Notes under the pieces: generated by a model
The model's database searches: none
Told to the model about the DNA's origin: nothing
Seen by the model: the letters and a program-made list of their open reading frames with translations, nothing else
Origin: DASSHC01 sp035693105
GTDB taxonomy: Bacteria; Chloroflexota; Chloroflexia; Thermomicrobiales; Thermomicrobiaceae
Length of the DNA stretch: 22,169 bases
Assembly (NCBI GenBank): GCA_035693105.1
Contig: DASSHC010000220.1
Coordinates: 1-22,169, forward strand
Direction of reading: 5' to 3'
Position numbers and translations under genes: made by a program
Shown: one piece after another, positions 7,952-15,441 of the stretch
Numbering within the stretch: position 1 is the stretch's first letter
Layout of the letters: each line of letters opens with the position of its first letter

Positions 7952-8359
7952 GTGGTAGCCATTCCTCGGGTCGGTCGCGAGCGGCCCAGCGGCGGCAATT
8001 TCGAGCTCTATTCCTGGTACTTCTTGCGGGTCAGCGGCATCCTGCTGATCTTCCTCGCGGTGGTCCACGTCGTGATCATGCACGTCATCCACCAGGTCAG
8101 CGACATCGACTACAACTTCGTCGCCAACCGCTGGACCTCCCCATTCTGGCGCTTCTTCGACTGGCTGCTGCTGACGCTGGCGCTGCTGCACGGGCTCAAT
8201 GGCGCGCGAATCGCGGTGGATGATTACATTCACGCGCGGGGCTGGCGCATCGTCGCCCTCTCGGCGCTGTGGAGCGCGGCCATCATCTTTCTGGTCCTGG
8301 GCTCGGTGGCGATCGTCACGTTCAACCCGGCGAATTTCAGCACCGTCGCCGGTCGATAG
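7952..8359 (+). CDS. sdhD: Succinate dehydrogenase membrane anchor subunit SdhD
   Basis: A 135-aa second membrane anchor. Three helices are visible (about residues 24-47, 70-88 and 98-122). SWYFLRVSGILLIFLAVVH opens the first helix, and LLHGLNGARIAVDDY carries His80 in an HGxNGxR setting like that of SdhC. Additional histidines (39, 44, 47) lie in the first helix. The start is GTG 7952 with GAGAGAGG upstream, 25 bases after sdhC stops. sdhA follows in 10 bases. With SdhC it should bind haem b and reduce the quinone. Confidence 0.92.
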   Translation: MVAIPRVGRERPSGGNFELYSWYFLRVSGILLIFLAVVHVVIMHVIHQVSDIDYNFVANRWTSPFWRFFDWLLLTLALLHGLNGARIAVDDYIHARGWRIVALSALWSAAIIFLVLGSVAIVTFNPANFSTVAGR

Positions 8360-8369
8360 GAGAAAGGCG

Positions 8370-10097
8370 ATGTATCACCGATTCGACGCCATCGTGGTCG
8401 GCGCCGGGGGCGCGGGCCTGATGGCGGTAGCGCAGCTGGCCGGCAAGGCCAACGTCGCCGTCATCAGCAAGCTCTACCCGGTGCGCTCCCACACCGGCGC
8501 GGCGCAGGGCGGCATCGCCGCCGCGCTCGGCAACCTCGAAGAAGATCACTGGGTCTGGCACATGTTCGACACCGTCAAGGGTGGCGACTACATGGTCGAT
8601 CAGGACGCCGCCGAAGTGCTGGCCCGCGAGGCGGTCGACGCCATCTACGACCTGGAGCACATGGGCTTCCCCTTCAACCGCACGCCCGACGGGCGCATCG
8701 ACCAGCGCCGCTTTGGCGGCCACACGCGCAACTTCGGCGAAGGACCGGTACGCCGCTCCTGCTACTCCGCCGACCGCACCGGCCAGATGATCCTCTACAC
8801 GCTCTACCAGCAGGCGATCAAGCATCAGGTGCGCATCTTCAATGAGATGCACATGCTCGACCTCCTCATCACCGACGACGGCGCCTGCGCCGGCCTGGTC
8901 GGGATGGATGTGCAGAGCGGCGAGATTCACGTCTTCCACACCAAGGCCGTGTTGCTGGCCACCGGCGGCTACGGGCGCGTCTTCAAGACCACCAGTAACG
9001 CCCTCACGCTGGCCGGCGACGGCATGGCGATCAGCTCGCGGCGCGGGCTGCCCCTGGAGGACATGGAGTTTTACCAGTTCCACCCCACCGGCATCGCCTA
9101 CAAGGGGATCCTGCTCTCCGAGGCCTGCCGCGGCGAGGGCGGCATCCTGCGCAACGACGCCGGCGAGCGCTTCATGGAGCGCTACGCGCCCACCCTGCTC
9201 GACCTGGCGCCGCGCGACATGGTCTCGCGCAGCATCGAGATGGAGATCCGCGCCGGCCGCGGCATCGGTGGCCGGGATTACGTCCACCTCGACCTCACCC
9301 ACCTCCCGCCCGAGGTCATCGAGACCAAGCTGCCCGACATCACCGATTTCGTGCGCACCTACCAGGGACTCGACCCGATCAAGGATCTCATCCCGATTCA
9401 GCCGACGGCGCACTACGCCATGGGCGGCATCCCCACCGACGTGGAGGGGCGCGTCACCATCGACGAAAACAACACCATCCTGCCGGGCCTTTACGCCGCG
9501 GGCGAGGTGGCCTGCGTCAGCGTTCACGGCGCCAACCGGCTCGGCACCAACTCGCTGGTCGATCTAGTGGTCTTCGGCCGCCGCGCCGGGCGCCACATGC
9601 TCGAGTACGTGCAGCAGAGCGAGCTCCACTCGCTGCCCAAGGAGCCGGAGTTCCGCGCCCGCGCCGAGGTCGCCGCGCTCCTCGAAGGGCCCGGCGAGGA
9701 GAACGCGGCCGATATTCGCACGGAGCTCCAGAGCGTGATGTGGGACGATTGCGGCATCTTCCGCAGCGGCGAGGGCCTGAACGCCCTGAAGTCGAAGCTG
9801 ACCGAGCTGCGCAATCGCTTCGGCCGCGTCGCCACCGGCGACAAGGGCAAGACCTTCAATCTCGAGTTGTTCGAGGTTCTGGAACTGGGCTACCTGCTCG
9901 ATCTGGCCGAGATCATGGCCGAGAGCGCCCTGCGCCGCGAGGAGAGTCGCGGCGCGCACGTGCGCGAGGACTTCCCGGACCGCGACGACAAGAACTGGCT
10001 CAAGCACACCCTGGCCTATCGTACCTCGGGCGGTCTGGAGATGCGCTACAAGCCGGTCGTGTTGACCCGCTTCGAGCCGAAGGAACGAGTCTACTGA
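8370..10097 (+). CDS. sdhA: Succinate dehydrogenase flavoprotein subunit SdhA
   Basis: A 575-aa flavoprotein of standard length that oxidises succinate to fumarate. The FAD dinucleotide-binding motif VVGAGGAGL is at residues 9-17. His41 in RSHTGAAQGGI is the expected site of covalent FAD attachment. Active-site stretches follow: FHPTGI, EACRGEGGIL, the helical HYAMGGI, and the capping GANRLGTNSL. The ATG at 8370 is preceded by AGGAGAAAGG, while a longer frame opening at 8199 only overlaps sdhD. The stop overlaps the sdhB start (TGATG), indicating translational coupling. Fumarate reductase is an alternative on sequence alone, but the operon and anchor pattern favour an aerobic SDH. Confidence 0.98.
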   Translation: MYHRFDAIVVGAGGAGLMAVAQLAGKANVAVISKLYPVRSHTGAAQGGIAAALGNLEEDHWVWHMFDTVKGGDYMVDQDAAEVLAREAVDAIYDLEHMGFPFNRTPDGRIDQRRFGGHTRNFGEGPVRRSCYSADRTGQMILYTLYQQAIKHQVRIFNEMHMLDLLITDDGACAGLVGMDVQSGEIHVFHTKAVLLATGGYGRVFKTTSNALTLAGDGMAISSRRGLPLEDMEFYQFHPTGIAYKGILLSEACRGEGGILRNDAGERFMERYAPTLLDLAPRDMVSRSIEMEIRAGRGIGGRDYVHLDLTHLPPEVIETKLPDITDFVRTYQGLDPIKDLIPIQPTAHYAMGGIPTDVEGRVTIDENNTILPGLYAAGEVACVSVHGANRLGTNSLVDLVVFGRRAGRHMLEYVQQSELHSLPKEPEFRARAEVAALLEGPGEENAADIRTELQSVMWDDCGIFRSGEGLNALKSKLTELRNRFGRVATGDKGKTFNLELFEVLELGYLLDLAEIMAESALRREESRGAHVREDFPDRDDKNWLKHTLAYRTSGGLEMRYKPVVLTRFEPKERVY

Positions 10098-10792
10098 TGG
10101 AAGTGCAACTCCGTATCCAGCGCTACAACCCCGACGTCGACAGCAAGCCGCACTACGAGAACTACACGGTCGACGCCGCGCCCGACGACCGCGTGCTCGA
10201 CGCCCTCAACCAGATCAAGTGGCACCAGGATGGCACGCTCACCTTCCGCCGCTCCTGCGCCCACGGCGTCTGCGGCTCCGATGCCATGCGCATCAACGGC
10301 CGTAACCGGCTGGCCTGCAAGACCCTGATTCAGGATGTCGGCAACAAAGTCACCATCGAGCCGCTGCTGGCGTTCGACGTGATCAAGGACCTCGTTATCG
10401 ACATGGAGCCGTTCATGGCGAGGTACTTCAAGATCATGCCGTACCTGGTGAACGACGAGACACCGCCGGCCAGCGAGCGGCTGCAGTCGCCGGGGCAGCG
10501 CGAGCTGTACGAGGACACCAGCAAGTGCATCCTCTGCGCGGCCTGCACCACGGCCTGCCCAATCATCTGGACCACGGAGTGGGTCGGTCCGGCCGCCATC
10601 GTCAACGCGCACCGCTTCATCTTCGATAGCCGCGACCAGGCCGGCGAGGAGCGCCTGGCCATCCTGAACGACGGCCAGGGCGTGTGGCGTTGCCGCACGA
10701 TCTTCAACTGCACCGACGCCTGTCCGCGCGGCATCCAGGTCACGCGCGCCATCGAGCAGGTCAAGCGCACCATCCTCTACGACCACGAGTGA
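10097..10792 (+). CDS. sdhB: Succinate dehydrogenase iron-sulphur subunit SdhB
   Basis: A 231-aa electron-transfer subunit linking SdhA flavin to the membrane quinone. The plant-type [2Fe-2S] ligands are visible as Cys54, Cys59, Asp62 and Cys74 (SCAHGVCGSD to LAC), with Asp in the fourth position as in Escherichia coli. The C-terminal domain has CILCAACTTACP for the [4Fe-4S] cluster and NCTDACPRGI with an upstream Cys for the [3Fe-4S] cluster. The ATG at 10097 overlaps the sdhA stop. The operon ends here: a 13-bp perfect hairpin follows at 10810-10837. Confidence 0.98.
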   Translation: MEVQLRIQRYNPDVDSKPHYENYTVDAAPDDRVLDALNQIKWHQDGTLTFRRSCAHGVCGSDAMRINGRNRLACKTLIQDVGNKVTIEPLLAFDVIKDLVIDMEPFMARYFKIMPYLVNDETPPASERLQSPGQRELYEDTSKCILCAACTTACPIIWTTEWVGPAAIVNAHRFIFDSRDQAGEERLAILNDGQGVWRCRTIFNCTDACPRGIQVTRAIEQVKRTILYDHE

Positions 10793-10809
10793 TCGACCAA
10801 GCACGTTTG

Positions 10810-10837
10810 GCGCCGGGTCAGCCTGCTGACCCGGCGC
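10810..10837 (+). terminator. Hairpin terminator after sdhB
   Basis: A perfect 13-base inverted repeat (GCGCCGGGTCAGC at 10810-10822, GCTGACCCGGCGC at 10825-10837) lies 18 bases past sdhB. Only a weak U-run follows (TTGTCATGT), so it may act as a strong pause, an RNA end-protecting stem or part of Rho-dependent termination. Confidence 0.6.
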
Positions 10838-10860
10838 TTGTCATGTCCGCCCGCGCGCTC

Positions 10861-10869
10861 TGCTACAAT
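10861..10869 (+). promoter_or_regulatory. Extended -10 promoter for the 10920 gene
   Basis: TGCTACAAT gives an extended TGn plus TACAAT -10 box. No good -35 lies at 17 bases (TTGTCA at 10838 would need a 20-base spacer). Predicted start is near 10876, about 45 bases before the ATG. Confidence 0.45.
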
Positions 10870-10919
10870 TCCCGCGCATCATCGTTCGTCGAGCGGCATG
10901 ATTCGCGCTTGGGGGAAAC

Positions 10920-11408
10920 ATGCACGATTTCTGGCACTATCTGACGGCACCGACGTTCGAGGTGCCGACCTGGGGGCCGTTCTCGATCGCCTTTCTGGCG
11001 GTCTTCGGGCTCGGCTTCGTTGCCTCGATCGTCCTCTACAACGACCTGGGGCGGCTGCTGCGCAAGCACACCGACCGGCTCGTCGCGGCGATGGTGCAGC
11101 GCTTCGCCGGCTTCGGCATCGCGGTCTTCGCCATCGGTCTCTTCTTCTTCGCTATGCGCTACCTCAGCATCAGCGCCTTCACCCTCAGCATGCGCGTCTG
11201 GCTCTACTTCTCGTCGCTTTTGCTGCTGGCCCTGGGCGCCTACGCGCTCTACTACCTGATGCGGGTCTATCCCGCCCAGGTCAAGGCCCGCGACGCCGAG
11301 CTGCTCAAGCGCAGGTACCTGGCCGCGACGCCGGCTGCCACTTCGGCCGATCGCAAGCGCCGCAAGCGAGCGCGCAAGCGCAAGCGCGTCACCGCCGGCA
11401 AGAGCTAG
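10920..11408 (+). CDS. Small three-helix membrane protein of unknown function
   Basis: A 162-aa protein I do not recognise. Three hydrophobic segments are clear: about residues 21-40 (FSIAFLAVFGLGFVASIVLY), 64-85 (FGIAVFAIGLFFFAMRYLSI) and 94-115 (VWLYFSSLLLLALGAYALYY). The C-terminal tail of some 45 residues is very basic, with a RKRRKRARKRKR run, so it is probably cytoplasmic by the positive-inside rule and could touch nucleic acid or acidic lipids. The ATG at 10920 has GGGGGAAA close upstream. It has its own promoter (10861-10869) and sits alone between the sdh terminator and the TPM-domain gene, with no contextual clue to function. Coding is supported by the clean hydrophobic pattern. Confidence 0.75.
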   Translation: MHDFWHYLTAPTFEVPTWGPFSIAFLAVFGLGFVASIVLYNDLGRLLRKHTDRLVAAMVQRFAGFGIAVFAIGLFFFAMRYLSISAFTLSMRVWLYFSSLLLLALGAYALYYLMRVYPAQVKARDAELLKRRYLAATPAATSADRKRRKRARKRKRVTAGKS

Positions 11409-11531
11409 CTGCACACTCGGAAGCAATTCGCGCGTGCGCTCGGTTCGACACAACAATCATCAGCGTGCTTAACTTGGTGCGGGGTGAGTAGCGGCGCCGG
11501 CGTTGTCCGGTTCGTCGCGGAGAGGTCCATT

Positions 11532-13079
11532 ATGCGCGCCGGCATCGTATCGCTCGTGCTGCTGTCGCTTGCCGTGCTGACCCTGGCAGGCGCGGAGACC
11601 GCCTGGGCCGCTCAGAACTTCGGCACGCCGACCCCAGGGCAACACGTCTACGACCGGGCCGGCGTGCTGACCGCGCAGCAGCTGACGGAGTTGGAGCAGC
11701 ATGTCGCCAGGGTTGAAGCGACCGGCACGCCGACGATTGTCTACATCCAACAGAAGTCGGCCAGCAACCAGCAGACGCAGGCCGACGCGGCCGCGCTGAT
11801 GGAAGCCTGGAACGTCGAGTCTCGGCCGAACGCGCACGACGGCCTGGTCGTCTTTCTCAACCTCAAGCCGAATGACCCCAAACACGGCGAGGTCGCCCTC
11901 TTCGCCGGCGCGGCGCTCTACCAGGACGGCCCGCTCTCCCAGGCCGCCTTGCAGCGCATCATCGACGATGCCATGCTGCCGCGACTGAAGCAGGGCAACA
12001 TCGCGGGCGGGATCGCGGACGGGCTCGACGCGGCCGCCCAGCAGATCACCAATCCCACGCCGGTCGGTGTGCGCAGCCCACGCATGGAGACGCTTGCCCG
12101 CTGGGTGCGGCTTCCGCTGAACGTTCTGGCGCTGGCCGTGGCACTGCTCGTTGCCTGGATCGCCTGGCGCATCGCTCGCTCGCGGCCGCGAACGTCACAG
12201 CCCGTCGTCGCGACCATCACTCCGCCGTCCGGCACGCCGCCGGCGACGGTGGGCGCCCTGGTCCAGGGGCGCGTCGCTGATTCGGAGCTGGCCGGGGCGA
12301 TCCTCGAACTCGGGCGACGTGGTGGATTGAGTGTCGAACCGGAAAGCAAGAGCAAAGTCCGGATCAAGCTGGGCAAGCGCGCCGCTGCCCGAACTGAAGT
12401 CGAAGCGCAGCTCTGGGACAAGCTGGCGCGGCTGGCCGGGCCGGATGGCGTGGTCCAGCCGAAGGAGCTCTCTAGCCTGCCCCGCGAGTGGCGCTGGATC
12501 AAGGAGACGCTACACGACCAGCTCGTGGATGCCGGTCTCTATGCCACGGATGCCGCGGCCCGGCGGCGGCCCGGCTACATCGCCGGGGCCGCCGCGCTCG
12601 CCGGCGCAACTGTGCTCGGCATCCTCGCGATCGCGTCGAGCGAGCCCTGGGGTGTGCTCGGTGTCGCCGCGCTGGTCGTCGCCGGCTTTGGGACGATCCT
12701 TGCCGTCCACGGCTACCCGGAGACGACCGAGGCCGGCGAAACAGAGGCGGCAGCCTGGCGCGGCTATCTGGCCGGACTTAAGGATCTCGGCAAGCGCTCC
12801 CCCGCCAGCCTGCAAGCGGATATCGATCTCGACGTCGCGCTGCCCTATCTCCTGGCGATGGGAAGCGCCGGTATCCTGAATAAGCGCCTGGAGGAGGCCA
12901 GCAAGGCCGGTTTCAGCCCCGCCTGGCTGTCGCAATCGCTCCGGCCGGACCAGCACTACGACGGCTTTTACCCCGCCTGGATCGCCTTCACCAGCTCCAT
13001 GGCGCCAACCAGTTCCGGTACCGGCTTTTCCGCGGGCGGCGCCGCGGCGGGCGGTGGTGGCGCGGGCGGGAGCTTCTGA
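11532..13079 (+). CDS. TPM-domain protein with DUF2207-like C-terminal region
   Basis: A 515-aa membrane protein. A signal peptide (MRAGIVSLVLLSLAVLTLAG, likely cut after AWA near residue 26) leads to an extracytoplasmic TPM domain (about 30-180), with VYDRAGVLTAQQLTELEQHV, DGLVVFLNL and LKQGNIAGGIADGL as family landmarks. A helix follows at about 193-213, then a soluble segment, two helices (about 347-368, 372-394) and a region LDVALPYLLAMGSAG that resembles the cytoplasmic end of DUF2207 proteins. The tail is Gly/Ala-rich (SAGGAAAGGGGAGGSF), typical of such proteins. TPM proteins have been linked to photosystem repair phosphatase activity and to membrane-protein stability; the role here is unknown. 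The ATG at 11532 has GAGAGG at 7 bases; the frame runs further upstream without a signal peptide. Confidence 0.8.
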   Translation: MRAGIVSLVLLSLAVLTLAGAETAWAAQNFGTPTPGQHVYDRAGVLTAQQLTELEQHVARVEATGTPTIVYIQQKSASNQQTQADAAALMEAWNVESRPNAHDGLVVFLNLKPNDPKHGEVALFAGAALYQDGPLSQAALQRIIDDAMLPRLKQGNIAGGIADGLDAAAQQITNPTPVGVRSPRMETLARWVRLPLNVLALAVALLVAWIAWRIARSRPRTSQPVVATITPPSGTPPATVGALVQGRVADSELAGAILELGRRGGLSVEPESKSKVRIKLGKRAAARTEVEAQLWDKLARLAGPDGVVQPKELSSLPREWRWIKETLHDQLVDAGLYATDAAARRRPGYIAGAAALAGATVLGILAIASSEPWGVLGVAALVVAGFGTILAVHGYPETTEAGETEAAAWRGYLAGLKDLGKRSPASLQADIDLDVALPYLLAMGSAGILNKRLEEASKAGFSPAWLSQSLRPDQHYDGFYPAWIAFTSSMAPTSSGTGFSAGGAAAGGGGAGGSF

Positions 13080-13147
13080 GGACTCAGCCGCGCGGGCGAA
13101 GCCCTTGGCCGGGCTCGGCGTGGGCGCGACGGTGGCGCGGACACAAA

Positions 13148-13174
13148 AGCGGGCGGTCATGATGACCGCCCGCT
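13148..13174. terminator. Bidirectional terminator hairpin
   Basis: A perfect 13-base inverted repeat (13148-13160 with 13162-13174, one central base) lies between the convergent TPM-domain gene and the SRP RNA. On the minus strand the stem is followed by TTTTGTGT, fitting termination of the SRP RNA 15 bases beyond its 3' end. On the plus side it is preceded by AAAA and followed by CTCGTTT. Confidence 0.7.
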
Positions 13175-13189
13175 CTCGTTTGCGATAAA

Positions 13190-13457
13190 GGTCGTGCACC
13201 CTTCGTCGATGCCGACCCTCCGGCTTGTATCGAGCTAGTTAGCTCCGGCCAGGCGACCCCACGGCACCCAGCGGTGACCACTTACGGCTGCTTCCTTCCG
13301 GACCTGACCGGGTTCGCGGGCCGCTGCCGCGTGGGACCCAACCATCCTCGCCACTTGGCCCGAACAGTCCCACAGAGTCGGACCTCTAAAGGGAATTCAG
13401 CCCCGCTACAGCGGATTGCGGGTATAGGGCACCGCTAGTTCCCCGCTTAGCACGACC
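13190..13457 (-). ncRNA. ffs: Signal recognition particle RNA, large (Alu-containing) type
   Basis: The minus strand carries the invariant SRP helix-8 core GGTCAGGTCCGGAAGGAAGC (plus-strand 13287-13306). The apical arms pair around it, for example CCACG/CGTGG, CAGCGG/CCGCTG and GGCGA/TCGCC. The 5' third has the bacterial Alu-domain sequence style (GCTAAGCGGGGAACTAGCGG, then GCCCTATACCCGCAATCCGC). The two ends close a perfect helix: GGTCGTGC at the 5' end (13457-13450) with GCACGACC at the 3' end (13197-13190). That gives 268 nt, near the 271 nt of Bacillus scRNA. The RNA binds Ffh and targets nascent membrane proteins. A promoter ends 7 bases before the 5' end and a hairpin terminator follows the 3' end. 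Confidence 0.95.
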
Positions 13458-13463
13458 GAATTA

Positions 13464-13492
13464 ATGATACCGAGCGGCCAGCGCTGATTCAA
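13464..13492 (-). promoter_or_regulatory. Promoter of the SRP RNA
   Basis: Minus strand: TTGAAT (13492-13487), 17-base spacer, TATCAT (13469-13464). The predicted start, about 7 bases downstream, coincides with the base at 13457 where the closing helix of the SRP RNA begins. Confidence 0.7.
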
Positions 13493-13515
13493 GTGTACGA
13501 ACAGGGCGCCGCGCG

Positions 13516-15393
13516 TCAGCCCTGCAGCGAGGAGGGGAAGATCACCCGCGCGGTAGCGCCTCCCTCGGGATTGCCGCTCACCTCCAGCTCCCCGCCGAGG
13601 TCGTCGCGCACCAACCCCCGTGCGATTTGCAGCCCCAGTCCGGCCCGATCGAGCGCGAACTCAGGTAGCAGCCCGCGTCCGTCGTCGGCGACGATCAGCT
13701 CCACCCTACCAGAGCGGACGCGCGCCCCGATCGTCACATGCCCACGCTCCCGGCCCGCCAGCCCGTGCAGCACCGCGTTCGCCACGAACTCATTGATCAG
13801 CAGCGCCAGCACGGTCGCCTCTCGCGAACTGACGCGCACCGGTGCCGACTCGACCACCAGCTCGATCCGGCTGCTGGTCGGAATCAGCGTCGCACTCGCC
13901 TCCTTGGCCACGTGGCGCGCCAGCGTCTCCAGCGTCGTCTCGCGCAGGTTTTCGCCGGTCAGAACGTCGTGTACCGCGGCGATACTCTGGATACGGCTGA
14001 CCGCCTCGCGCAGCGGCTCGGACCAGCCCGCGTCGCCCGCGTGCCGCGCCTGCATGGAGAGGAGCGCGGCCACCGTCTGCAGGTTGTTGCGCACGCGGTG
14101 ATGCATCTCCTGCAGCAGGACTGAGGCTCTCGTGTAGCCGCGCCGTGCCTCCTGGTACAGCTCGGCGTTCTCCAACGCCATCGCCACCACGTCGCTGAAG
14201 GCGTGCAGCAGCGACTCCGGCGCCGCGGACATCTCAGTCGCGAAGAAGAGACAGATGGCGCCGACCGGTCGCCGCCCGGTCAGCAGCGGCAGTACCTCGA
14301 CCAGCAGCTCGTCCTCGCGACCGGCACGCCGGCGAGGTGCGGCCGACTCCATCGCGTCGTCCACGAGCAGCCGCACTGCCTCATTGGCCGCCTCCAGCTC
14401 GCCGGCACGCTCTTCCGGAAAGCGGCTCAAGAGGTCAAGTCCAGCCGCTCCGTCGCGCGGCACGCGGTAGATCTCGACCGCCACCGCGCGCGTCAGCGCG
14501 ACCGCCTGCTCGCCAACCAGGCGCAGCAGCTCCGGCAGGTCGAGCGTGGCCGCCAGGGTCTTGGTCAGCCGCTGGAGCAGGGCAAGCTGCGAGATGCGCT
14601 GCTGCAGCTCGGCGTCCGCCTGGTTGTAGAGCTGCGCGTTCTCGATGGCGATGGCGATCTCGTCGGCGGCCGTCTGCAAGAAGGCCAGCTCGTCGCGGTC
14701 AAAGACGCGCCGCTGCCGGCTCAGGATGTTCAGCACCCCCACCAGACGGCTTGGCGAGCGCAGCGCCAGCGGCACCGAGACATGTGAGGTGTAGACGTTG
14801 TCGCCGATCAACGGGTAGCTCAGGTAGGCCGGATGTCGGGCAGCGTCGGGAGCGGCCACGATCTCGCGCTTGACCGCGGCGATGCCGGTGATGCCGGCGC
14901 CGAGCGGCAGCGTCACCATCCCGGTCGCCTCCGGATTTAGGCCGACCGAGGCGCGCAGCACCAGGGTGTTCGAGCCCGCGTCGTAGAGGAAGATCGAGCC
15001 GGAGTCGGCCGCCATCGTCTCGCGCACGACGTGGACAACGGTGCGCAGCATGCCGTCGAGGTCGAGGCTGGCGGTGGCCGCGCGGCTGATGCGGTGCAGC
15101 GCGGTGAGGCGCGTCAGCGCGCCGGAGAGCGGATGACCGCCGCCGGCACCGAGATCGCGCGCCTCGACGTACCCTTGCGCCACCGCCGCCAGCACCTCGG
15201 GGTCCGCCGGTTCGCCGGCCGCCGCCCACGAGGCCAGCAGCTCGGCATAAACCTCGCTTAGCGCACGGCCCCGCGCGGCAGCCCGCGCGCCGTGTAGCGT
15301 CGCCAGTTGATCCAGATGCTCCGGCGCCCCGCCATCGCCTGCTGCCCGCTGCCCCGCGAGGAGCCACTCCGGCGCCTGAACCTCATCACTCAT
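13516..15393 (-). CDS. GAF-GAF soluble sensor histidine kinase (HisKA_2/HWE type)
   Basis: A 625-aa cytosolic kinase without membrane helices. After an Ala-rich helical N-terminus (1-105) come two GAF-type sensor domains (about 110-265 and 275-420), the first with DSGSIFLYD, LPLGAGITGIAAV and a long linking helix ending AIAIENAQLYNQAD. The dimerisation block has EMHHRVRNNLQTV, the HisKA_2 signature, with His432 (next to Arg) the probable phospho-acceptor. The ATPase follows: NEFVANAVLHG (N box), DDGRGLLPEF (G1) and GLGLQIARGLV (G2). This architecture resembles PdtaS-like kinases, which usually phosphorylate ANTAR-type RNA-binding regulators. No response regulator is in the window, so it is an orphan here. 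The ATG at 15393 is only 48 bases from the divergent herA start. The ligand is unknown. Confidence 0.93.
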   Translation of the reverse strand: MSDEVQAPEWLLAGQRAAGDGGAPEHLDQLATLHGARAAARGRALSEVYAELLASWAAAGEPADPEVLAAVAQGYVEARDLGAGGGHPLSGALTRLTALHRISRAATASLDLDGMLRTVVHVVRETMAADSGSIFLYDAGSNTLVLRASVGLNPEATGMVTLPLGAGITGIAAVKREIVAAPDAARHPAYLSYPLIGDNVYTSHVSVPLALRSPSRLVGVLNILSRQRRVFDRDELAFLQTAADEIAIAIENAQLYNQADAELQQRISQLALLQRLTKTLAATLDLPELLRLVGEQAVALTRAVAVEIYRVPRDGAAGLDLLSRFPEERAGELEAANEAVRLLVDDAMESAAPRRRAGREDELLVEVLPLLTGRRPVGAICLFFATEMSAAPESLLHAFSDVVAMALENAELYQEARRGYTRASVLLQEMHHRVRNNLQTVAALLSMQARHAGDAGWSEPLREAVSRIQSIAAVHDVLTGENLRETTLETLARHVAKEASATLIPTSSRIELVVESAPVRVSSREATVLALLINEFVANAVLHGLAGRERGHVTIGARVRSGRVELIVADDGRGLLPEFALDRAGLGLQIARGLVRDDLGGELEVSGNPEGGATARVIFPSSLQG

Positions 15394-15441
15394 GGTAAAC
15401 TTACCCTGTCCGTACTGGCGTGAACGGCCGGAAGGGGTCGC

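Noticed and set aside
8337..9527. 396-aa minus-strand open frame opposite sdhA
   Set aside because: Antisense shadow of a full-length, motif-complete sdhA.
10838..11491. 217-aa plus-strand frame overlapping the small membrane protein
   Set aside because: The competing frame at 10920 gives three clean membrane helices and a ribosome site; this one gives Arg/Ala/His-rich sequence.
13246..13361. Small (4.5S-type) SRP RNA boundaries
   Set aside because: The core alone would fit, but the Alu-type 5' sequence, the perfect closing helix at 13190-13197/13450-13457 and promoter placement support the large form.
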